Origin: Tardiphaga sp.
GTDB taxonomy: Bacteria > Pseudomonadota > Alphaproteobacteria > Rhizobiales > Xanthobacteraceae
DNA: 18,211 nucleotides
Assembly: GCA_014377915.1 (NCBI GenBank)
Contig: JACMOT010000503.1
Coordinates: forward strand, 1-18,211
Direction: 5' to 3'
Part shown: positions 1 to 6,666 of the stretch, piece after piece
Numbering within the stretch: the stretch's first letter is position 1
Layout: every line of letters starts with the position of its first letter
Notes under the pieces: model-generated
What the model was told of the DNA's origin: nothing
Database searches by the model: none
What the model saw: the letters and a program-made list of their open reading frames with translations, nothing else
Position numbers and translations under genes: made by a program

Positions 1-12
1 GAGGATCGAAAC

Positions 13-1344
13 TCAAGCCGACGCCATCGCCCCGGCCTGGCGTCCGCTGGCGGGGCGGGAAATATCGCCGTTCAGCTCGCGGGCATAATCCTTGAAATCC
101 ACTTCCAGCGTGTAGCGCGCCGAGTTCAGCCAGGTGCGCAGCTTGGTCTGGTGAAACGCGCGGACCTCGAGTGCCATGTCGGAAGGCGAGGGCAGCACGA
201 CCTTGCCGGCAAGCACGGCGGCGATCCAGCGCGCCTGGATCTCGACCAGTGGAATCGTCGGCCCGATCGGCTGCACCAGGCCGGCGAAGAACAGGCCGGG
301 CTGGTTCGGCGGGGTAATCCGCCGGTACAGGTCAACCATGCCTCCGGCTTCCGGCACCGCGAAAATCTCCGGCGCCAGAAACGGGAAGCTGGTCTTGTAG
401 CCGGTGGCATAGATCACCGCGTCGAAATTTTCCTGCCAGCCGTCGGCGAAGGCGATGGTGTCGGCTTCCAGCGAGGCGACGTTCGGCCGGATGCCGATCC
501 AGCCATGGCCGATATAGGGCAGCAGTTCCTGGCTCAGCGTCGCATGTTCGCGCCACATCGGATGCTTTGGCTTCGGCACGCCGAAGCGGGTCTGGTCGCC
601 GACCGCGAGATAGATCAGCCGCGCCATGATCCTGCGCGTCAGCAGGGTCGGAAATTTCAGTTTTCGCGCGAAGAAGGCCGACCAGCGGTCGACGGGAATC
701 CCCATCAGATATTTCGGCATGATGTGGGCGCCGGTGCGCGTCGACAGTGCGACGTGGCTGGCGCGCTTGCAGAGATCGACGGCGATATCGACCGCCGAAT
801 TGCCGATGCCGACCACCAGCACTTTCTTGTCCTCGAACGGTTGCGCGGTGCGGTATTCGCTGGAATGAATCGCGGGGCCGTTGAACTGGCCGGGAAAGGA
901 GGGCCAACGCGGATCCCATAAATGACCATTGGCGACGACCACCGCGCGATAATGCCGCGTACCGTCCGCCGTGGTAACGCGCCAGCCGTCCGCGTCCCGG
1001 GTCACCGCGGTCACTTCGCGGTTGAAGCGGATGGATGGCCGCACGCCAAACCGGTCGGCGTAGGATTCGAGATAAAGCAGCAGCTGCTGATGGGAGAGGA
1101 AATCCGGCTGGTCGGAGGCAATCGGAAAATCGGAATAGCCGAGATTGTCGCGGCTGGTGTCGATATGCAGGCTGCGATAGGCGCAGGACAGGCCGTTGTC
1201 ATTGCCATAGCGCCACATGCCGCCGAGGTCGGAGCCCTTTTCATAGACGTCGAAGCGCAGGCCCTTGTCGCCCAGCGCCTTGGCAACGGCGATGCCCGAC
1301 GAGCCGGCGCCAATGATGCAGATGTCAGCCGGGATTTCGGTCAT
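13..1344 (-). CDS. FMO-type flavin-dependent monooxygenase (NAD(P)/FAD)
   Basis: A 443-residue, full-length class B flavin monooxygenase of the FMO/BVMO-like family, expected to use FAD, NADPH and O2 to oxygenate a soft nucleophile or ketone; the substrate cannot be read from the sequence. Visible motifs are the FAD-binding GAGSSG (residues 12-17), the FMO fingerprint FxGxxxHxxxY (F154 to Y164), the NADP-binding GIGNSA (179-184) and the late ATGY (313-316). There is no signal peptide and the protein should be cytosolic. The ATG start overlaps the stop of the upstream dehydrogenase gene in an ATGA, so the two are probably cotranscribed and translationally coupled. What lies downstream is outside the window. 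Family assignment is firm; physiological role is unknown. Confidence 0.9.
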   Translation of the reverse strand: MTEIPADICIIGAGSSGIAVAKALGDKGLRFDVYEKGSDLGGMWRYGNDNGLSCAYRSLHIDTSRDNLGYSDFPIASDQPDFLSHQQLLLYLESYADRFGVRPSIRFNREVTAVTRDADGWRVTTADGTRHYRAVVVANGHLWDPRWPSFPGQFNGPAIHSSEYRTAQPFEDKKVLVVGIGNSAVDIAVDLCKRASHVALSTRTGAHIMPKYLMGIPVDRWSAFFARKLKFPTLLTRRIMARLIYLAVGDQTRFGVPKPKHPMWREHATLSQELLPYIGHGWIGIRPNVASLEADTIAFADGWQENFDAVIYATGYKTSFPFLAPEIFAVPEAGGMVDLYRRITPPNQPGLFFAGLVQPIGPTIPLVEIQARWIAAVLAGKVVLPSPSDMALEVRAFHQTKLRTWLNSARYTLEVDFKDYARELNGDISRPASGRQAGAMASA

Positions 1345-2318
1345 GCCGCGGATTTCTCAGCCTCAATTTGGGTCAGATAATGGATGACGATCTCGTCGAA
1401 GCTCTTGTCGGCGATGACGCCGACCAATGGGGCCCGGGTCGATATAAATCCCTTCGGCCAGCTGTCGACAATCTTTTTCAGGTCGGTATCGGGTACGAAA
1501 CTCACTTCCGGAGCCGCATCCATCACGCGGGCGATGGCGGCGACGATGTCCTCCATGCTGACCGTCAGCGCCGGCTGGTTCAGAGCGCGGTTGCCGCGCA
1601 GTCTGGCGGGATCGGCGTTGTGCAGCATGATCAGGTTGTGCACCACGGTATCAACCGAGACCACCGGCACCCTGGTGTCGGGACGCAGCGGACATATTGT
1701 GGGCGTGCCGGCAATGCCGTCGCGGACCAGGCCCGCGATTCGGTCGGACACCGATTGCGTTGGCGGACCCGGATGCACCAGCACGATCGGCAGCCGCAGC
1801 GTGCGTCCGTCGATCAGCCCGTGCCGGGTTGCGTCGGCCAGCATCAGCTCGGCGATTGCCTTGTGGGTGCCGTAGGAGGTTTGCGGGCGCTGCAGGTGGT
1901 CGTCGTCGACATGGTCGGGCAGCAGGCCGCCAAACACGGCGATCGAACTCGGGAAGATCAGCCGTGGCGGCGCCTGCGGGTTGCCGATGCTGTCGATGGG
2001 CCCCGCCAGCGCGGATACGTTGACGGCCAGCGCGCGCGCCGGATCCTGTTCGGCCGCGCTGGTCAGCACGGCCGCGAGATGAAACACGCTGTCTGGTTTC
2101 CATCGAGCGATCCTGAGCCGCGTGTCCTGGTCGGAGATATTGGCCCGCAGCGGCGTCAGTCGTGGGTCGGTCAGGTTGGGAAGCACGTTGTCGAGCAGCA
2201 AGATTTCTTTTATCCTCACGGCTTCGCCGCCGCGGCCGAGCAGCTGGTCGTGTCGCAGCAGGGCGTCAACCAACACGGTGCCGATGAAGCCACCGGCGCC
2301 TGTAACCAACACTCGCAT
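1341..2318 (-). CDS. NAD-dependent epimerase/dehydrogenase, D-erythronate dehydrogenase-like
   Basis: A 325-residue extended short-chain dehydrogenase. The start is the ATG at 2318, because the Rossmann motif TGAGGFIG (residues 6-13) begins there and GGGG sits 7 bases upstream; 25 further open codons upstream look like non-coding read-through. The catalytic Ser124/Ser125, Tyr149 and Lys153 (SYGTHK) are present. The pattern of PSSIAVFGG, TSYGTHKA and SWP recalls D-erythronate dehydrogenase (DenD), which oxidises D-erythronate to 2-oxo-tetronate using NAD. No DenD pathway partners (kinase, isomerase) are next to it; instead it is coupled by an ATGA overlap to a flavin monooxygenase. The SDR family is certain, and the DenD-like subfamily is a recollection that needs a tree. 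Function in this operon is open. Confidence 0.85.
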   Translation of the reverse strand: MRVLVTGAGGFIGTVLVDALLRHDQLLGRGGEAVRIKEILLLDNVLPNLTDPRLTPLRANISDQDTRLRIARWKPDSVFHLAAVLTSAAEQDPARALAVNVSALAGPIDSIGNPQAPPRLIFPSSIAVFGGLLPDHVDDDHLQRPQTSYGTHKAIAELMLADATRHGLIDGRTLRLPIVLVHPGPPTQSVSDRIAGLVRDGIAGTPTICPLRPDTRVPVVSVDTVVHNLIMLHNADPARLRGNRALNQPALTVSMEDIVAAIARVMDAAPEVSFVPDTDLKKIVDSWPKGFISTRAPLVGVIADKSFDEIVIHYLTQIEAEKSAA

Positions 2319-2506
2319 GCCAATACCCCGCCTGACGTAGCCTGCCGCATCATCTGCGCGATGCCGTTCTCCACTATCGGCGAGGAAGGCCACAAGTCGA
2401 TGCCCGTCAGCGGATAGCTGATCAGCGCTAATGTGATTGCGGCTATGCGGCGGGGCGCGGTTAGCGGCGGCGGCCTTCGGGACAATCGCCGTAAGCGGCC
2501 CGCGGA

Positions 2507-3610
2507 TCAGCCGCCGGACAGCGATGCGACCTGCTGCATGCGGTGGAAGCGCAGCACCTGCTGCGCCGTTGACGGACGCAGGCGTTCGTAGGTGGCGCGG
2601 TCGGCGCCACTTTCGGACAGGGTCGCGCCGGACAATTTCTCACGCATGTTGATGATGGCCTTGACCGTCGACCATGAGAAATTCGCCACCTTGGCCAGAA
2701 TGAAAATGCCTTCGGTGCGTGACTCCACCATCATGGTTTCGGCAACGGCCACAGGGACATTGGCAAGGCACGAAATCGCCGCGTTGGCCTCATCGAAGTT
2801 GCTGGCGTCGGCGAAGGCTACGACCTGGTCCTCGTCGAGGCGGCCGTCTTCGAACAACGAGCGGACCAGGCCGTGAGCAATGATGGTCTGGCGGTTCACA
2901 GCGGCGGGCGACGATCGGGCGCGCCTTGTCGCCTCCTGAACCGCCACCGAGACATCGGCGGCGAATTGCGGGTTGGCGGTCTCGAGCCTGGCCCGCACGG
3001 CCGCGGAAGCCTTCGAGATCAGCTTCAGATAATGGTGCCGCGGAATCGACGTGCGCATGCCGAGGCAGGTCGCGATACTGTCGTCGTGCCGGGCGCGAGA
3101 CAACAGCGTCGTGTAGCCATGTTCCGAGAACTCCGCGCCGGGATTGCTGGCTGTGCTCTTGACCACTTCTCCGTCGCCGTGCTCGACCAGCACATCGGTG
3201 ACGGCGTTGCTCAGGGTTTTTCGCACCGAAATCGCCAGTAGATGCGACTGGCTCTTGGTGCGGGCATTTTCGATCAGCGTGGGATCGTCGAGGCATTCGG
3301 ACTGCGACAGCACCGGGGAGGCGACCTCGATCAGATCGTCAAAGGCGAGGGCGCGCACGATGCGGGGAGGCGCGTTGGCGGCGGGCCCTAGCCGCTGCGC
3401 CAGCAATTGCTTCGCGGATGTTTCCATCGTCTCGATCAGGCAAGTAAAGACGTCGTCGAACACGGCGATCTGTTCGCCCGTGTAATCGACCGCGTTGTTC
3501 AGGAACAGGTCGGTGACGCGGCGCAAAGTCTCGACGCGCCGCGCCACGTTACCGTGCGCGAGCGTCGTTTGAAGCTCATCCAGCAGATTGGTCGATATCG
3601 CTGTTTTCAA
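2507..3610 (-). CDS. DUF2336 domain-containing protein
   Basis: A 367-residue cytosolic, mostly helical protein that I recognise as DUF2336, an uncharacterised family common in alphaproteobacteria. Typical features are the opening segment with RRVETLRRVTDLFL (about residues 24-37), a conserved LLSRARHD region near the middle and repeated Ala/Leu-rich helices suggestive of HEAT-like packing. It has no membrane segment or signal peptide. The start is inferred to be a TTG at 3610, with AGG nine bases upstream; no ATG or GTG precedes it in frame and the next Met is about 60 residues in, too late for the family. It lies 73 bases downstream of a diguanylate cyclase on the same strand, so the two may be cotranscribed. 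That proximity hints at signalling but proves nothing. Biochemical role unknown. Confidence 0.8.
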   Translation of the reverse strand: MKTAISTNLLDELQTTLAHGNVARRVETLRRVTDLFLNNAVDYTGEQIAVFDDVFTCLIETMETSAKQLLAQRLGPAANAPPRIVRALAFDDLIEVASPVLSQSECLDDPTLIENARTKSQSHLLAISVRKTLSNAVTDVLVEHGDGEVVKSTASNPGAEFSEHGYTTLLSRARHDDSIATCLGMRTSIPRHHYLKLISKASAAVRARLETANPQFAADVSVAVQEATRRARSSPAAVNRQTIIAHGLVRSLFEDGRLDEDQVVAFADASNFDEANAAISCLANVPVAVAETMMVESRTEGIFILAKVANFSWSTVKAIINMREKLSGATLSESGADRATYERLRPSTAQQVLRFHRMQQVASLSGG

Positions 3611-3683
3611 AACCGTGGACCTATGTGGGAGCTTGCAATACGCAACGAAGATAAATTCCGGGTCGCCAGGCTAGTTAAAAATT

Positions 3684-4832
3684 TCAGGCGCTCGCAATCC
3701 GGTTTCGACCGCCGTGCTTGGCCGCGTACAGCGCGCTGTCGGCGCGTGCCAGGAACATTTCGGCGGTTTCGTCGGAAACGAGGGTAGCCACGCCGGCCGA
3801 AATCGTAACGCTCAACCCATCCGAGAAGGCACTCCAGTCCAGCGCGGCTGTGATCAGGCGTAACCGGTCAAGCATTTGAACGGCCATGTCGTGCGGCGTG
3901 TCCGGCAGCACCAGCATGAACTCCTCGCCACCGTAGCGGCCGAATTTATCGATGCTGCGAATGTTGGCGAACATGGTGATCGCAAAGGTGCGCAGCACTT
4001 CGTCCCCGGTGGGATGACCGAAATTGTCGTTGATGCGCTTGAACCAGTCGAGATCAATCAGCGCGACGGTGCATTCGGTCTTGCCGCGATGGGTACGAAG
4101 AATTTCGTCGTCCAGCATGCGCATGATGCAGCGGCGGTTGAACGATCCGGTGAGCTCATCAAGCTCGGCAAGCTCTTCGATGCGCTTATAGGCGATCTCC
4201 AGTTCGATGCGGCGCCGGTGCAGTACTTCGCGGAGTATGTTCGCGAAGATGCCGATGAACATGCTGCGCGCGATGGTCAAAGAGAAAGTGAGAAGAGTCG
4301 CGAGCCGTTCCGCCGGCGTCGCAAACGGCACCTGCATCGGCAGGTCTGCCAGCAGATAGACGGCGGCCACGCTGATGGTCAGCGCCGCCCAGCAGATCAG
4401 GCCCTGGCGCGGTGTTGCGCGCAGCGAAATGACATTGGCCACCAGGAACAGCGCGCACAGGAAGACGATGCCGACGCCGGGCGCGAGGCAGATGAAGGCC
4501 AGCAACAGGCCGGCACTGGTCACCGTATAGGGCAGGGTGAAGTGATGATCCTGCCAGCGATCGGTCACGCCACTCTCGGAAAGCACCAGGAAGAACCCGA
4601 TGAAAGCCGTGGCTGCGAGTGTGAAAGCCGCCACCATCGCGGGAGATACCGTTCCGGCGGCCGCGAAGGTGACGAGCAGGGCGATATTGATGAGATGGCT
4701 GGCAGCCGCGAGCACCAGGACCTGGCGCCGACGCTTCAGGCGTCGGGTCAGCATTTCGTGCCCCAGTTCGCCCTCGACGACTTCAAAATCGCCGTTCGCC
4801 GGATTTTGAATGGTTGAGAAGGCCGCGGTCAT
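3684..4832 (-). CDS. Membrane-anchored GGDEF diguanylate cyclase
   Basis: A 382-residue protein expected to make cyclic di-GMP from two GTP at the inner membrane. About six hydrophobic segments fill residues 36-199 (roughly 36-58, 64-86, 101-118, 121-137, 145-163, 177-199), followed by a short helical linker and a GGDEF domain (about 222-380). The active-site signature is GGEEF at 301-305, a functional variant. RSID at 292-295 is an RxxD inhibitory site at the canonical five-residue distance, so product feedback inhibition is likely. DLDWFKRIND and HPTGDEVL are also present. The ATG at 4832 was chosen because the 61 open codons upstream begin at a TTG, lack a good ribosome site and have no family-like content. 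The membrane part is not a sensor domain I can name. A DUF2336 gene follows 73 bases downstream. Confidence 0.9.
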   Translation of the reverse strand: MTAAFSTIQNPANGDFEVVEGELGHEMLTRRLKRRRQVLVLAAASHLINIALLVTFAAAGTVSPAMVAAFTLAATAFIGFFLVLSESGVTDRWQDHHFTLPYTVTSAGLLLAFICLAPGVGIVFLCALFLVANVISLRATPRQGLICWAALTISVAAVYLLADLPMQVPFATPAERLATLLTFSLTIARSMFIGIFANILREVLHRRRIELEIAYKRIEELAELDELTGSFNRRCIMRMLDDEILRTHRGKTECTVALIDLDWFKRINDNFGHPTGDEVLRTFAITMFANIRSIDKFGRYGGEEFMLVLPDTPHDMAVQMLDRLRLITAALDWSAFSDGLSVTISAGVATLVSDETAEMFLARADSALYAAKHGGRNRIASA

Positions 4833-5008
4833 GATCTCGCTATCGCCGGAATAGGAAGATGGAACCGTAGCGAGCAAAGCCTTTCGTTTTGGTGTATTTT
4901 GCGACGTCACGCCCGGGCGACTACCGGGAGAATTATTAATCCTCCGTGCCAGGCGGACATGGATTACGGTATTATCGTGGTTTTTGAGGTCATCGGATAC
5001 CGTTGGAT

Positions 5009-5045
5009 CAGCCAAAAAGAACCCCGACGTGGTGAACGCCGGGGC
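5009..5045 (-). terminator. Intrinsic terminator on the minus strand, no obvious gene feeding it
   Basis: Read on the minus strand, CCCCGGCG (5044-5037) pairs with CGTCGGGG (5029-5022) as an 8-bp stem with one G-U pair and the 7-base loop TTCACCA. TTCTTTTTGG follows directly. Read on the plus strand, the G-U pair becomes an A-C mismatch and no T run follows, so the signal is directional. No minus-strand gene precedes it before the antisense side of the sigma gene, so it may end a small RNA or block antisense read-through. Confidence 0.6.
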
Positions 5046-5106
5046 CCGAGTTGACTTGATGTGGCAGGGATTCGCCGCCTACAAATACGGTAAAATTGGG
5101 TGACGG

Positions 5107-5124
5107 TTTCACGGCACGGTGAAA
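5107..5124. repeat. Inverted repeat TTTCAC-N6-GTGAAA
   Basis: TTTCAC at 5107-5112 and GTGAAA at 5119-5124 form a perfect 6+6 inverted repeat with a 6-base spacer in the intergenic region upstream of the sigma operon. It could be a regulator binding site for either divergent gene. No known regulator is matched. Confidence 0.4.
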
Positions 5125-5139
5125 TAATCTGCTCACAGC

Positions 5140-5153
5140 ACCGTCCGGACGGT
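5140..5153. repeat. Perfect 14-base palindrome ACCGTCCGGACGGT
   Basis: The 14 bases at 5140-5153 equal their own reverse complement. The site lies about 180 bases upstream of the ECF sigma start and may be an operator for a dimeric regulator. In GC-rich DNA some palindromes of this size arise by chance, so confidence in function is low. Confidence 0.4.
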
Positions 5154-5335
5154 CGGTGGCAGACTTCTTCCCAAATGCGCTGCGAGTCGGGCAGCGACTT
5201 GGTAAGGTTCCTGCGTGATGCTGCCGAGTGTCTTAGGCCCCGCCGCCCGCTGGTATTCCTGGATATTTTGAGAAGAATCGCCGTGTCAGTCGAACCTCTT
5301 ACGGTCCCGTCCCGACAAACCCAACGAGGCGGCCA

Positions 5336-5905
5336 TTGAGCGTGGTGCATGCGACTTCGGACGACATCCTGATCGCCCGGATCGCACAAGGCGATCGGTT
5401 GGCGATGCAGGTGCTGTATGGGAGGCACCATGTGAGGGTGTTTCGTTTCGGGCTCAGGCTGGTTCGGGACGAGCAGATCGCGGAGGACCTGATCAGCGAG
5501 GTATTCCTCGATGTCTGGCGACAGGCGGGAAAGTTCGAGGGCCGCTCCGCCGTGTCGACCTGGCTGCTGGCGATCACCCGGTTCAAGGCGTTGTCGGCGC
5601 TGCGCAAGCGCAAGGATGCCGAACTGGATGATGAGACGGCCAACGCGATCGAGGACACGTCCGACGATCCCGAGGTTGCGTTCCAGAAAATCGATACCGG
5701 TGTCGCGTTGCGGAAGTGCCTGGGCTCGCTTTCGCCGGAGCATCGGGAGATCGTCGATCTCGTTTATTACCACGAGAAATCCGTGGAAGAGGTGGCCGGG
5801 ATTGTCGGGATTCCCGAGAACACCGTGAAGACGCGGCTGTTTTATGCGCGCAAGAAACTGGCCGATCTGCTGAAGGCAGCCGGCGTGGAGCGAGGCTGGC
5901 CATGA
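5336..5905 (+). CDS. ECF-family RNA polymerase sigma factor
   Basis: A 189-residue extracytoplasmic-function sigma factor with the two expected parts. Region 2 is about residues 24-92, including the core-binding and -10 recognition segment with AEDLISEVFLDVWR and STWLLAITRFKALS. Region 4 is about 123-178, with the SLSPEHREIVDL helix and the EEVAGIVGIPENTVKTRLFYAR helix-turn-helix that reads the -35 element. There is no C-terminal extension. The start is a TTG at 5336 with GAGG upstream; the frame opens after a stop at 5234 and offers no ATG or GTG before it. The gene ends in an ATGA overlap with the anti-sigma gene, so the two are made in a coupled ratio. The regulon probably includes its own promoter, which is inferred from how such pairs usually behave. 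Confidence 0.93.
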   Translation: MSVVHATSDDILIARIAQGDRLAMQVLYGRHHVRVFRFGLRLVRDEQIAEDLISEVFLDVWRQAGKFEGRSAVSTWLLAITRFKALSALRKRKDAELDDETANAIEDTSDDPEVAFQKIDTGVALRKCLGSLSPEHREIVDLVYYHEKSVEEVAGIVGIPENTVKTRLFYARKKLADLLKAAGVERGWP

Positions 5906-6621
5906 TGGCGATGAGGGAGAAGGTGCGGGATCAGGAGCCTGGCGAGATCGAGGCGTTGTTGCCCTGGCACGCCGCCGGCACGCTTAACACCCGCGACAGC
6001 CGCCGCGTCGATGAGGCCCTGGCCAACGATCCGGAGCTGGCCCGGCAATACGCCGCGATCCAGGAGGAATACGCCGAGACCATCCTGCTCAATGAGAGTC
6101 TGGGCGCGCCGTCGTCGCGGGCCATGCAGAAGCTGTTTGCCGCGATCGATGCCGAACCGGCGCGTGATACTTACGCTTCGTTCAATATCTCAGTCCGGAT
6201 CATCGGCTTTTTCGCACGGCGTTCGCCGCGTACGATGGCCGCGGCCGCCGCGATTGGCGCGCTGGCGCTGTTGCTGCAGGCTGGCCTGATCGGCGCGGTG
6301 CTGGTGAATCATCCGCCAGCCGCGTTCCAGACCGCGTCCTATCAGTCTGCGCCACCCCCCGGCGGCACAACCCCCGTTACGCGTTCGATCGGGGCGGCCG
6401 ATGCCGGTCCACGTGCCTATGTCCGGTTCGCGCCGACCGCCCTGATGTCCGACATCACGGCGCTGCTGGAGGCCTATCAAGGCACTATTTTGGACGGCGG
6501 CAAGGACGGCATGTTCCGGCTGCAATTCGGTAACAAACCGATGACCGGGGATCAGATCGCCGGCCTGGTCCGTCGGCTGGAGGACGAAAAGATCGTCAGC
6601 ATGGCAGTTCCCGCGCAATAG
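5902..6621 (+). CDS. One-pass membrane anti-sigma factor with prodomain-like C-terminal domain
   Basis: A 239-residue partner of the preceding sigma factor. Residues 1-85 form a cytosolic helical sigma-binding region with the LLPWHAAGTL motif (19-28) common in alphaproteobacterial anti-sigma factors. The zinc-finger HxxxCxxC is absent and the protein has no Cys at all. One membrane helix lies at about 112-135. A Pro/Gly/Thr-rich linker (138-170) leads to a compact extracytoplasmic domain (171-239) predicted as strand-helix-strand-helix-strand. That outer domain resembles the inhibitory prodomain of the S8 protease encoded next door (YVRF, EAYQGTI, MFRLQF, LVRRLEDEKIV, AVP line up). The ATG at 5902 overlaps the sigma stop (ATGA); a second ATG follows at once. 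The role as sigma antagonist is inferred from architecture and position. Confidence 0.85.
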   Translation: MMAMREKVRDQEPGEIEALLPWHAAGTLNTRDSRRVDEALANDPELARQYAAIQEEYAETILLNESLGAPSSRAMQKLFAAIDAEPARDTYASFNISVRIIGFFARRSPRTMAAAAAIGALALLLQAGLIGAVLVNHPPAAFQTASYQSAPPPGGTTPVTRSIGAADAGPRAYVRFAPTALMSDITALLEAYQGTILDGGKDGMFRLQFGNKPMTGDQIAGLVRRLEDEKIVSMAVPAQ

Positions 6622-6666
6622 GCGGGGAAGCGCCGGCGTATCGCGCGGCAGACGGGGAGCGTGTCC

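Larger units (their letters stand above)
4833..5335. other. Intergenic region between divergent genes (GGDEF and ECF sigma)
   Basis: About 500 bases separate the minus-strand diguanylate cyclase from the plus-strand sigma factor and must hold both promoters. I see no convincing protein gene. Contents are a minus-strand intrinsic terminator (about 5009-5045), an inverted repeat at 5107-5124 and a perfect 14-base palindrome at 5140-5153. Just ahead of the sigma gene, CGAACCT (5291-5297) and CGACA (5313) are separated by 15 bases and could be an ECF-type promoter, but the spacing to the start codon is very short. Small frames at 4959-5054 (31 codons) and 5029-5103 (24 codons) lack support. Confidence 0.6.

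Noticed and set aside
151..921. Long open frame on the plus strand (256 codons)
   Set aside because: It lies wholly antisense to the flavin monooxygenase gene, whose motifs are unmistakable; such mirror frames are common in GC-rich DNA.
1368..2417. Plus-strand open frame of 349 codons
   Set aside because: Antisense to the SDR gene and with no recognisable domain; the Rossmann and catalytic motifs of the minus-strand gene decide the matter.
4861..4888. EcfG-type general stress promoter GGAAC...CGTT on the plus strand
   Set aside because: The spacer is 19 bases rather than 16-17, and no plus-strand gene follows.
4935..4951. Sigma-54-like element (TGGCACG on the minus strand)
   Set aside because: The -24 half matches, but the required GC ten bases after GG is TA, so the -12 half is missing.
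4833..5015. 61-codon N-terminal extension of the diguanylate cyclase
   Set aside because: It begins at a TTG without a ribosome site, is rich in polar non-family sequence and runs into a terminator hairpin.
5060..5085. tRNA 3'-end-like stretch (CGAATCCCTGCCA on the minus strand)
   Set aside because: The T-loop lacks TTC in the right place, and no acceptor stem, anticodon arm or CCA can be built; it is not a tRNA and only weakly suggests an att remnant.
4959..5103. Small plus-strand frames of 31 and 24 codons
   Set aside because: No convincing ribosome site, no recognised family, and they overlap the minus-strand terminator.
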